This document shows, piece after piece, positions 9,168 through 16,533 of a stretch of DNA of 64,000 bases. Position 1 is the first letter of the stretch. Each line of letters begins with the position of its first letter. The DNA is from Lancefieldella parvula_C (GTDB lineage: Bacteria > Actinomycetota > Coriobacteriia > Coriobacteriales > Atopobiaceae), in assembly GCF_000758945.1 (NCBI RefSeq), contig NZ_JRND01000024.1, positions 1 through 64,000 of the forward strand, read 5' to 3'. The notes beneath the pieces are model-generated. The model did no database searches and was not told the origin of the DNA. It saw only the letters and a list, made by a program, of their open reading frames with translations. The position numbers were made by a program, and so were the translations under genes.

Positions 9168-9183
9168 ATATATGTACATATAT
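9168..9183. promoter_or_regulatory. Candidate operator: 16-bp perfect palindrome upstream of the metal ATPase
   Basis: ATATATGTACATATAT is a perfect dyad centred 54 bases before the ATPase start. Metal-efflux ATPase genes are commonly controlled by ArsR/SmtB- or MerR-type repressors bound to AT-rich dyads at the promoter, so it is a fair operator candidate. No regulator gene lies next to it, so the binding protein is unknown; the dyad could also be chance in an AT-rich stretch. Confidence 0.4.
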
Positions 9184-9229
9184 CAATTTAAGGAGTAGAC
9201 TAGGCATAACAACAACCCAAGGAGGAGCT

Positions 9230-11125
9230 ATGAGCTCAAAGACAAAGGTGAAAATTGCTCGCATTGTCTGTTCTGCTGTTTTGCTAGGTATTGCTTACGC
9301 GGTTGAACACGCATTTGACCTGCAGCTCTGGCAGGCACTGCTGCTTTACCTGTTGCCTTACGCTGTTGCGGGATACGATGTTGTTCTAGAAGCATGGGAG
9401 AGCATCACTGAGGGCGAGTGCTTTAACGAAGACTTGCTCATGACCATTGCTACTGTTGGTGCCTTGCTCATTGGCTTTGTGCCTAACGGTTCTCCTATGT
9501 TTGATGAGGCTGTCTTTGTCATGCTGTTCTTCCAGGTAGGAGAGGTGTTTGAACACCTTGCTTCCGATAACAGCAAGAAGTCTATTGCCAAGCTTATGGA
9601 TATTCGCCCTGACAGCGCAACGGTTGAACGTGACGGACAGCTGCTCACTATCTCTCCAGAAGAGATTAAGCTGGGAGAGATTATTTTGGTTAAACCCGGC
9701 GACCGTGTTCCTGTTGACGCAGAGATCGTCGAGGGTTCTACCAGTCTTGATACCGTCGCTCTTACTGGTGAGAGCGTGCCTCGTGACGCAACGGTGGGGG
9801 ATAACATTATCTCAGGCTGTGTAAACCTTTCTGGTGTGGTACGAGCCCGCGTTACTCACCTCTTTGAAGACTCTACTGCTTCCCGCATCATTAAGCTGGT
9901 AGAGAGCTCAAACCAAAACAAGTCCAAGAGCGAGAGGTTTATTCGTCGTTTTTCTCGCGTGTATACTCCAGCAGTTGTTTACAGTGCCATTGCGCTGGCG
10001 TTTTTGCCACCACTGCTTTCGGGAGACTTTGTAGCTAACGTTTCTACCTGGGTTGTAAGGGCGCTCACCTTCCTTATTGCGTCTTGCCCATGCGCGCTGG
10101 TAGTTTCTGTGCCACTGGCCTTCTTTGGCGGTATTGGCGCTGCTTCAAAGGAGGGCATCCTAATCAAGGGCTCTGCGTACATTGATATGCTTTCTACCCT
10201 TGATACCGTTGCATTTGATAAGACCGGTACGCTGACCGAGGGTGTTTTTGAGGTCCTTGCTGTCCATCCTCAGGCCATTGGCGAGAAGGACCTTCTGCAC
10301 CTAGCTTCTCACGTTGAGATGCACTCCACGCATCCCATTGCTGCAGCTCTTCGTGCTGCTTATCCAAGCGAGGACGATGACTGTGTTATCACGGACATCA
10401 AAGAAATTGCTGGTCAGGGCATTTGCGCTAACGTAAATGGTAAGAGCGTTGCTGTTGGCAACTGCGCACTTATGGAGAGTGTAGGAGCTTCTTGGAAAGC
10501 GTGCGAGAACCACGGAACCATCATTCACGTAGCTGTTGATGGGACCTACATGGGCCACATTGTTATTTCTGATCGCGAACGAGCTGATGCTCCAGCAGCA
10601 ATCGCTTCCCTCAAAAACGTTGGCGTTTCTAAGGTTGTTATGCTCACGGGCGATAAACGCGACGTTGCAGAAGAGATTGCAGCTCAGATGGGTATCACCG
10701 AGGTTCGCTCTGAACTGCTTCCACAGGATAAGGTAGCTGCGGTCGAAGGCCTTCTCGCCCAAAAGACAGCTGGTAAGTCCCTTGCTTTTGTCGGTGACGG
10801 CATCAATGATGCACCCGTTCTTGCACGCGCTGATGTAGGCGTTGCTATGGGCGGTTTGGGGTCTGATGCTGCTATTGAGGCCGCCGACGTAGTTCTTATG
10901 GACGACAAGCTTTCTAAGCTCTCAAAGGCCGTAAAGATTGCTCGTCATACCTTGGGTATTGCAAAGCAAAATATTGTGTTTGCTATTGGCGTTAAGGTTG
11001 CTGTTTTGATCCTTGCAGCCTTTGGTTTGGCTCCCATGTGGCTAGCGGTCTTTGGAGACATAGGCGTTATGGTGCTTGCGGTTCTTAATTCCACTAGAGC
11101 TTTGAATATAAAGTCGATTAAGTAA
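9230..11125 (+). CDS. Heavy-metal-translocating P1B-type ATPase (Zn/Cd/Pb export type)
   Basis: A 631-residue ion pump that uses ATP to move a soft or transition metal across the membrane. Visible motifs: the actuator TGES ('VALTGESVPRD'), the membrane metal site 'SCPCALVVSVPLAF', phosphorylation site 'FDKTGTLTEG', the P1B-specific 'STHPIAAAL', and 'GDGINDAPVLARADVGVAMG'. The CPC site and overall form suit the Zn2+/Cd2+ class (ZntA/CadA). It has no N-terminal CxxC metal-binding domain, so it is short for the group. ATG 9230 has AAGGAGG in front; the in-frame ATG at 9164 is less likely because it lies upstream of the dyad. It stands alone with its own terminator, and could alternatively transport Co or Fe. 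Confidence 0.9.
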   Translation: MSSKTKVKIARIVCSAVLLGIAYAVEHAFDLQLWQALLLYLLPYAVAGYDVVLEAWESITEGECFNEDLLMTIATVGALLIGFVPNGSPMFDEAVFVMLFFQVGEVFEHLASDNSKKSIAKLMDIRPDSATVERDGQLLTISPEEIKLGEIILVKPGDRVPVDAEIVEGSTSLDTVALTGESVPRDATVGDNIISGCVNLSGVVRARVTHLFEDSTASRIIKLVESSNQNKSKSERFIRRFSRVYTPAVVYSAIALAFLPPLLSGDFVANVSTWVVRALTFLIASCPCALVVSVPLAFFGGIGAASKEGILIKGSAYIDMLSTLDTVAFDKTGTLTEGVFEVLAVHPQAIGEKDLLHLASHVEMHSTHPIAAALRAAYPSEDDDCVITDIKEIAGQGICANVNGKSVAVGNCALMESVGASWKACENHGTIIHVAVDGTYMGHIVISDRERADAPAAIASLKNVGVSKVVMLTGDKRDVAEEIAAQMGITEVRSELLPQDKVAAVEGLLAQKTAGKSLAFVGDGINDAPVLARADVGVAMGGLGSDAAIEAADVVLMDDKLSKLSKAVKIARHTLGIAKQNIVFAIGVKVAVLILAAFGLAPMWLAVFGDIGVMVLAVLNSTRALNIKSIK

Positions 11126-11144
11126 AAGAGTCAGGGCTGCTGGC

Positions 11145-11190
11145 CTAAAAAAGAGCGCTCGCAAAGGAGCGCTCCTACAAAGGTTTTTTT
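11145..11190. terminator. Bidirectional terminator between convergent genes
   Basis: Two copies of the self-complementary GAGCGCTC six bases apart form an 8-bp stem. On the minus strand six T follow at once, which suits the TrmB-like gene; on the plus strand a T7 run follows after ten bases, which would serve the ATPase gene. Confidence 0.7.
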
Positions 11191-11226
11191 GGCAAACGGC
11201 TGTTTCTACACATAGCCAATTACAAA

Positions 11227-12054
11227 TTACTGAGCCTTCTTACGAAGTCTACGAGCACGGTTTGCAAGATTGCGGACCGTGCTTTCCATTCCATGAGGAA
11301 CGTAGGTTAGCGATTCTAAATCTTCTGGAAGGTAGTCAACAAGACTGACAGGCTCTGTGGGTGTGAAATCTGCTGGTACAGGACCCGGAGCAATTAGGTA
11401 GGCATGAACCTTAGCGCCCTGGGCGCCAAGTTTTTGTTCGTACTCACTGGGAACATCGTGAGGAAAATCGGCTTGAGCATCTCGCGTTTTCCAAATAAAG
11501 TTGTAACCAGCAACTCCAACTTGCTCAAGAGAAAAATCAAAAAGTGGCTGACTGTCCGTTTTAAGACGAACAACACCCTCTTTAGCCAAAACATTTCTAT
11601 ACTGCATAAGACGCTCAGCATCAGTGAGGCGCAACTTTGCCTGCCTGATTCGAGGAAATGGTGCAGGGAAGTTGAGGTAAATAACAGAGACCTCTTCTGG
11701 CGAGAAGTACTCATCAATCTTCATACCAGTACCAGGAACTACGATGGCATTAGGTATTCCTGCCTCGTAGATTGTTTTTGCAGCGTATGAAATGCAGATA
11801 GGCTCTGTATCAATGGCTACAAAAAGCACGTTAGGATTTGCCTTAGCTTGAGCGGCAGTAAAAGATCCCTTGCCGCAGCCAAGGTCTACACGGACCTCAG
11901 AGAAGGGAACATGCCCCTCAGCAGTAATTGGCGCACACGCAGAAGCCCACGTACCTCTCAAAGCCTCTGGATGAGGTTCAATGACGCTGGAATACGCCTC
12001 TAAGCGCTCTTCCAGAACAAAGTTTTTAGGCAAACGTGCATGTAGTGCGCGCAA
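11227..12054 (-). CDS. trmB: TrmB-like SAM-dependent tRNA methyltransferase with an altered signature
   Basis: A 275-residue Rossmann-fold methyltransferase of the TrmB (tRNA guanine-N7) family. The SAM site is 'VDLGCGKGSFTAAQA', followed by the acidic strand end 'VAIDTEP' and 'VIYLNFPAPFP'. In canonical TrmB the last motif is NFPDPWPK with downstream RH.KRR; here the Asp is Ala, Trp is Phe, and the basic run is reduced to 'RIRQAKLRL'. A methyltransferase is clear; position m7G46 activity is likely but not assured because the Asp contacts the reaction site in known enzymes. It shares a transcript with the YfbR gene upstream, 36 bases apart. An extended C-terminus ends in a basic run. No other candidate for trmB is in view. 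Confidence 0.75.
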   Translation of the reverse strand: MRALHARLPKNFVLEERLEAYSSVIEPHPEALRGTWASACAPITAEGHVPFSEVRVDLGCGKGSFTAAQAKANPNVLFVAIDTEPICISYAAKTIYEAGIPNAIVVPGTGMKIDEYFSPEEVSVIYLNFPAPFPRIRQAKLRLTDAERLMQYRNVLAKEGVVRLKTDSQPLFDFSLEQVGVAGYNFIWKTRDAQADFPHDVPSEYEQKLGAQGAKVHAYLIAPGPVPADFTPTEPVSLVDYLPEDLESLTYVPHGMESTVRNLANRARRLRKKAQ

Positions 12055-12090
12055 AGCAACTCCTCAAAAGCAGGCAAAATCAGCGTTTCT

Positions 12091-12708
12091 TTACAGAAGC
12101 TGATCAAGCGTTTCTCCGTACGAAGGTAGGAATTCTGTCATAAAATCGTGCACTTCTGGAAGAGAATCTGCTAAATCTTCAACAACTCCACGAGTTGAGG
12201 CTTCAGCGGTAATAAACTCTGAGTTTCCAGACTGAGCCTCCTCAATACACTTAATGAGTGCTGCAATCTTATCTGCAGCTTTAATAAGCTTTCTAAGATA
12301 AGCTTCACTCTCTGAAGCCTCAGCGCTGTGAGTAAGCACCTGAGCATAGGCATCTTGCAGGTCTTCTGGCAGTGTGGAGAGAATGGTTTTCTCGGCACGT
12401 GCCTCTACCTGATGATACGCATCTCTAATCTCTGAATTAGCATACTTTACAGGCGTGGGCATGTCTCCGGTGATAATCTCTGATGCATCGTGATATATAC
12501 CAATAAGAGCTGCACGATCTGCGTCAAGATTTCTGTGATAGCGCACATTTGCAATAGTTGCGAGGCAGTGAGAAATAACGGCCACGTCAAGGGCGTGTTC
12601 AGCAAGGCTTTCTGATCGAGAATTGCGCATAAGCGACCAGCGCTCAATGTAGCGCATGCGAGAAATAAGTGCAAAAAAGCTGGATTGCGACGAAGAATTC
12701 TGAGACAT
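12091..12708 (-). CDS. yfbR: YfbR-family HD-domain 5'-deoxynucleotidase
   Basis: A 205-residue HD-superfamily phosphohydrolase. The pattern 'MRYIERWSLMRNSRSESLAEHALDVA' followed by 'GIYHDASEIITGDMPTPVKY' is typical of YfbR: His from 'EH', the 'HD' pair, and the E/T/D-rich substrate loop. The family removes the 5' phosphate from deoxyribonucleoside monophosphates and helps to balance the dNTP pool in the cytosol. A run of Ser near the start is unlike the rest. The start has an AGGAGGGGC ribosome binding site eight bases ahead. The TrmB-like gene follows closely in the same direction. Confidence 0.88.
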   Translation of the reverse strand: MSQNSSSQSSFFALISRMRYIERWSLMRNSRSESLAEHALDVAVISHCLATIANVRYHRNLDADRAALIGIYHDASEIITGDMPTPVKYANSEIRDAYHQVEARAEKTILSTLPEDLQDAYAQVLTHSAEASESEAYLRKLIKAADKIAALIKCIEEAQSGNSEFITAEASTRGVVEDLADSLPEVHDFMTEFLPSYGETLDQLL

Positions 12709-12988
12709 TGCCCCTCCTTAATTTGTTTTCTCAACCTTACCACGGATACCGGACAAAAACTGTTTTGACACAACTATGCAATGTAGTCATAGCAAATATG
12801 AAGTAATCAAATACTTTAGATGTTTATATGAAATTATTGATATCTGAACATCCGTTCATGGGTATTTTTGCTCCGCTTACCGGCAACCATGGCTAACTTA
12901 TTCTAAAGGAGTTAACCCGGGCTTACTATGCAAGTAAACCTTGTCCGTTTAAAAGAAGTGAGCGGACAACAAAGGAAGGATGGGAAAC

Positions 12989-14236
12989 ATGAGTAAGTAT
13001 GCTTTTGTAGGCGGCAAGCTCGTTGACGGTACTGGCGCTGCTCCAGTTGAGGACTCCCTTGTCCTTATCGATGACGACAAGATTACCTATGCTGGTCCTC
13101 GCAAAGAGGTCCCAGAGGGATATGAGGTACGTGACGCATCCGGTCATACCGTAATGCCTGGTCTTGTTGATACACACCTGCACTTCTCCGGCAACCTGAC
13201 CGACAACGATAACGACTGGGTTATCGAGTCCGTTGCTCAGAAGCAGGCATGCGCAGTCAAGCAGGCTTATGATGCTCTTACCCACGGCCTCACAACCGTC
13301 GTTGAGATTGGCCGTAACGGTATTGCTATCCGCGACCTCGTTAACATGGGCATTATGCAGGGTCCTCGTATCTTTGCTACCGGCCTTGGCCTTTGCCGCG
13401 TTGCTGGTCATGGTGACTCTCACCACCTGCCACTGCAGATTTCCAAGGACGGACACCCTTGGGGCGACCAGGTAGACGGTCCATGGGAGCTTCGTAAGGC
13501 AATTCGTCGTCGTCTCCGTGAAGAGCCTGACGGCATCAAGATCTGGGCAACCGGTGGCGGCATTTGGCGCTGGGACTCCGACCGTCTGCAGCTCTTCTGC
13601 ACCGAGGAAATCAAGGCAATTGCTGACGAGTGCGCACTGGTAGGCATTCCTCTGTACGCTCACTCCTACAATAACTTTGACGCTGCATATGACTGCGTCC
13701 GCTTTGGTTGCAAGCAGCTTATTCACGGCTTCGAGCTTGACGAGCGCACCATGAAGCTTATGGCTGAGCAGGGAACATACTTCACCCCAACCATCGGCTT
13801 CCTGCCAACTTGGTACGGAACTTATCCACCAGACTGGACTCCAGAGCTTGACGCATTCCCAGGCGAGACTGTTGTCGAGAAGGGCCTTGCACGCACCTAC
13901 GCTAACCTGCGTAAGGCTTATGACATGGGCATCACCATTACCATCGGCTCCGACTCCTTCAGCTTTGTCACTCCTTACGGCTACGTCACCATCGATGAGA
14001 TGTATGACTTTGTCGAGAAGGTTGGCATCTCCATCCTTGATACTGTTGCAGCTGCTACTTACAACGGCGCAAAGATGCTTGGCAAGGAGAACGAGTTTGG
14101 TGCTGTCAAGGAAGGCCTCTCCGCTGATATCCTCGTAGTCAAGGGCGACGTTGCTAACAACATCCGCGACCTCACGCCTGAGAACATGGACGTCATCATG
14201 AAGGAAGGCAAGATTATTGATCGCGGTAGCTTCTAA
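12989..14236 (+). CDS. Metal-dependent amidohydrolase (imidazolonepropionase/prolidase-like)
   Basis: A 415-residue amidohydrolase-superfamily enzyme. N- and C-terminal beta segments flank a TIM barrel with 'VMPGLVDTHLHFSG' (HxH metal pair), a later 'YAHSYNNFDAAYDCVRFGCKQLIHGFELD' with two more His, and 'ITIGSDSFSF' with the metal-binding Asp. In the barrel a Lys is visible in 'PDGIKIWATGGGI', as in the members that use a carboxylated lysine. The relatives hydrolyse cyclic amides or X-Pro/X-Arg dipeptides; the substrate cannot be told. ATG 12989 has GGAAGG eight bases ahead; ATG 12980 has no room for a ribosome binding site. The gene stands alone behind a 280-base leader and has a strong terminator. 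No signal peptide, so it is cytosolic. Confidence 0.85.
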   Translation: MSKYAFVGGKLVDGTGAAPVEDSLVLIDDDKITYAGPRKEVPEGYEVRDASGHTVMPGLVDTHLHFSGNLTDNDNDWVIESVAQKQACAVKQAYDALTHGLTTVVEIGRNGIAIRDLVNMGIMQGPRIFATGLGLCRVAGHGDSHHLPLQISKDGHPWGDQVDGPWELRKAIRRRLREEPDGIKIWATGGGIWRWDSDRLQLFCTEEIKAIADECALVGIPLYAHSYNNFDAAYDCVRFGCKQLIHGFELDERTMKLMAEQGTYFTPTIGFLPTWYGTYPPDWTPELDAFPGETVVEKGLARTYANLRKAYDMGITITIGSDSFSFVTPYGYVTIDEMYDFVEKVGISILDTVAAATYNGAKMLGKENEFGAVKEGLSADILVVKGDVANNIRDLTPENMDVIMKEGKIIDRGSF

Positions 14237-14269
14237 GCTTCCAGCTCGATAATTTGTAACGCGAAGGTT

Positions 14270-14305
14270 GGGCCCTGACTCACTTAAGCGTCAGGGCCCA
14301 CTTTT
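14270..14305 (+). terminator. Rho-independent terminator
   Basis: A perfect 10-base stem GGGCCCTGAC/GTCAGGGCCC with a ten-base loop, then 'actttt'. It ends the amidohydrolase transcript, just before the COG0523 gene. Confidence 0.8.
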
Positions 14306-14360
14306 ACAAGCAAGAAGTTTATTCTTTGATATAAAAGTTTGACATTTGAAGGAGCTCACT

Positions 14361-15506
14361 ATGTCTGAACCAAAGCAGGTGAAAATTGTGCTGCTTACCG
14401 GCTATTTAGGCGCAGGTAAGACCACTATTTTGAACCACATTCTCTCTAACACTGAAGGTATTCACGCAGCAGTTATCGTCAACGACATTGGCGAGATTAA
14501 CGTTGATGCTGGTCTTATTAAAGACGGCGGCTACGCTAAAGAAGGCGACGTTATTCCTCTTACTAACGGTTGCCTCTGCTGCACCCTTTCTAATGACTTG
14601 GCACTTCAGTTGGGTGATTTGGCCGATACCGAGGAGTTTGACTACATCATTATTGAGGCTTCGGGCATCTGCGAGCCAATCCCCATTACCTATAACATTT
14701 CTGCATTCTGCAATCAGAGCCAGCATGCAACTAATCACTCTCACCTCAACCTTGATAACATCGTCGCAGTTGTTGACTGTGCTCGCATGTTTGAGGAGTT
14801 CCACAACGGCGCCGATCTTCTCGACCCAGATATTGAAGAGGACGACATTGAGAACCTGCTTATTCAGCAGATTGAGTTCTGCTCTACGCTGGTACTCAAC
14901 AAGACCGATCTGGTTACTCCAGAGCAGCTCCACGAGCTCAAGGCGCTTGTTCGTGGCCTGCAGAAAGACGCCGTTATTGTTGAGGCGGTCAACGGTGACA
15001 TTCCAATGAGCGAGCTTATCAATACGGGCCGTTTTGACTTTGACAAAGCCTACGCCTCCGCTGCCTGGATGGATGCAATGGAGCACCCTGAGGAGCACGA
15101 GGACCCAGAGGTCTTGGAGTATGAGATTACTACCTTTGTATATCGCCGCCGTCAGCCATTTGACCTGGACAAACTTAACCAGTTTGTGGCTAGCTGGCCA
15201 AAGAACATTATTCGCGTCAAGGGTAGCATTTGGATTTCGCAAGACCCCGAGATGAGCTACGTATTTGAGCAGGCTGGCAAGCAGGTCCAGTTCTACGAGA
15301 ATGGCATGTTCTACGCATCGCTGCCAGAGGATGAGCGAGAAACCCTTCTTGACGAGAAACCCGAGCTACGCGCAGAATGGGATGATGAACTGGGCGATCG
15401 TCAAACTAAGCTGTGCTTCATTGGCCGTCATATGAACCATGAGGAAATTGAAGCCGGTCTGGATGCATGCCTTACTGAATATGCTCCTGACGAGTTTGAC
15501 TACTAG
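14361..15506 (+). CDS. COG0523/CobW-family G3E GTPase (metallochaperone)
   Basis: A 381-residue GTPase. Walker A is 'GYLGAGKTTILNHIL'; the family-defining metal motif is 'NGCLCCTLSND' (CxCC); 'IIIEASGICEP' and the base-recognition 'LNKTDLV' follow. The C-terminal ~110 residues are a CobW_C-type domain ('FVYRRRQPFDLDKL...SWPKNIIRVKGSIW'). Family members insert or deliver zinc, cobalt or other metals to client proteins in the cytosol. A short 'HATNHSHL' patch may add metal binding, but there is no long His-rich tail. ATG 14361 has GAAGGAG six bases upstream. The gene is alone; no Zur-type box is obvious, and the client is unknown. A sirtuin with a zinc site follows after a terminator, but I see no evidence that they are linked. 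Confidence 0.9.
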   Translation: MSEPKQVKIVLLTGYLGAGKTTILNHILSNTEGIHAAVIVNDIGEINVDAGLIKDGGYAKEGDVIPLTNGCLCCTLSNDLALQLGDLADTEEFDYIIIEASGICEPIPITYNISAFCNQSQHATNHSHLNLDNIVAVVDCARMFEEFHNGADLLDPDIEEDDIENLLIQQIEFCSTLVLNKTDLVTPEQLHELKALVRGLQKDAVIVEAVNGDIPMSELINTGRFDFDKAYASAAWMDAMEHPEEHEDPEVLEYEITTFVYRRRQPFDLDKLNQFVASWPKNIIRVKGSIWISQDPEMSYVFEQAGKQVQFYENGMFYASLPEDERETLLDEKPELRAEWDDELGDRQTKLCFIGRHMNHEEIEAGLDACLTEYAPDEFDY

Positions 15507-15542
15507 CGTTTTCAGCGCCAAGAGCTCCGGCGCTTGAGACGA

Positions 15543-15571
15543 GGGACCCAGTTTATCCGGGTCCCTTTTTT
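15543..15571 (+). terminator. Rho-independent terminator
   Basis: Seven-base stem GGGACCC/GGGTCCC, nine-base loop, then T6. It ends the COG0523 GTPase gene only 17 bases before the sirtuin start, so the sirtuin needs either readthrough or a promoter inside the hairpin region. Confidence 0.8.
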
Positions 15572-15587
15572 AGGTTAGAGGTGCCTA

Positions 15588-16439
15588 ATGACCAAGATTG
15601 AGCAGCTTAAAGACTGGATTCAGTCGTCAGATAACATTGTTTTCTTTGGTGGCGCAGGCGTGTCAACGGAAAGCGGTATTCCTGATTTTAGGGGTACTAA
15701 CGGTCTGTATCGCCAGGGCGGCATCAAGGTAGAAAACATGACCATTGGCCTGGGCCAAGACGGCTATGACATGGGAAAAGAAGCCTACGACCTAGGAAAT
15801 GGAGTAACGGTTGACCCCGATAACGAGGAGTCTTTTGCCTACAGCAAGGCGCCAGACTTTACGCTTGAAGAGATATTCTCGCTCGATGTGTTTTTAGATT
15901 ATCCTGCAGCGTATTACACGTATTTTAGAAACTCTCATCATTTGGGGGAGGCTCAGCCAAACATTGCTCACAAGTGGCTGGCAGACTTGGAAGCTGCGGG
16001 AAAGTTGCGCGCGGTGGTAACGCAAAACATCGACGGACTGCATCAAGCTGCTGGTAGCAAGCGTGTGTTTGAGCTCCACGGCAACGAGACGCGTTTTTAC
16101 TGTCCCGAGTGCGGCCACACCTACACGCTTGATCAGATTGAAGAGCAGCCGTCTGTGGTGCCGCTCTGTCAATGCGGCGCAGTTATTAGGCCTGATATCG
16201 TCTTTTACGGAGAGGGCCTTGATATGGACACGGTTTATGGTGCCTTGAACGCCATCTCTCAAGCGGAGGTCCTTGTGGTTGCAGGAAGTTCGCTGGTAGT
16301 GCAGCCTGCCGCCGGTCTTCTCGACTACTATGAGGGCAACAAAATGGCCATCATCAACGACCAACCTACGCCGTACGATGCTCGCGCTAACCTGGTGATC
16401 AGAGACAGAATTGGCGCCGTCATAGAACAGCTCCTGTAA
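15588..16439 (+). CDS. Sir2-family NAD-dependent protein deacylase with an insertion
   Basis: A 283-residue sirtuin that would remove acyl groups from lysines using NAD+. Motifs: 'GAGVSTESGIPDFRG' (NAD site), 'TQNIDGLHQAAGS' and the catalytic His in 'VFELHGNE'; a zinc site 'CPEC...CQC' (Cys at ~171, 174, 195 and 197); 'RPDIVFYGE' and 'VVAGSSLVVQPAAGL'. Compared with ~240-residue bacterial CobB there are ~40 extra residues between the 'PDFRGTNGLYR' loop and 'YSKAPDFTLEEIFS', Gly/Asp/Met-rich, in the cofactor-binding-loop region. The 3' end is peculiar: the last 13 bases with the stop codon are exactly repeated downstream. The upstream neighbour ends with a terminator. Confidence 0.9.
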   Translation: MTKIEQLKDWIQSSDNIVFFGGAGVSTESGIPDFRGTNGLYRQGGIKVENMTIGLGQDGYDMGKEAYDLGNGVTVDPDNEESFAYSKAPDFTLEEIFSLDVFLDYPAAYYTYFRNSHHLGEAQPNIAHKWLADLEAAGKLRAVVTQNIDGLHQAAGSKRVFELHGNETRFYCPECGHTYTLDQIEEQPSVVPLCQCGAVIRPDIVFYGEGLDMDTVYGALNAISQAEVLVVAGSSLVVQPAAGLLDYYEGNKMAIINDQPTPYDARANLVIRDRIGAVIEQLL

Positions 16440-16451
16440 ACAGCTCCTGTA
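16426..16451 (+). repeat. Exact tandem duplication of the sirtuin gene 3' end
   Basis: AACAGCTCCTGTA occurs twice head to tail; the first copy holds the last codons and the start of the TAA stop codon, the second lies after it and supplies another in-frame-like TAG context. Similar duplications of gene tails occur at the mscL, pth2, pth1 and O-acetyltransferase genes of this window. Confidence 0.85.
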
Positions 16452-16487
16452 GAAAAACGCCTACCCGCAAAAGTGCAGGTAGGCGTT
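16452..16487. terminator. Bidirectional terminator between sirtuin and pyrophosphatase genes
   Basis: AACGCCTACC/GGTAGGCGTT forms a perfect 10-base stem with a 12-base loop. On the minus strand five T follow, fitting the end of the pyrophosphatase transcript; on the plus strand 'atcattt' follows, a weaker end for the sirtuin gene. Confidence 0.75.
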
Positions 16488-16533
16488 ATCATTTCAAGCA
16501 ATAGCAAGAAACCCGACGCGCGAGAAACCCGTG

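Noticed and set aside
12926..13726. 266-codon minus-strand frame over the amidohydrolase
   Set aside because: Antisense shadow of a gene with clear metal-site motifs.
14406..15242. 278-codon minus-strand frame over the COG0523 gene
   Set aside because: Antisense shadow; the plus-strand protein has Walker A and CxCC motifs.
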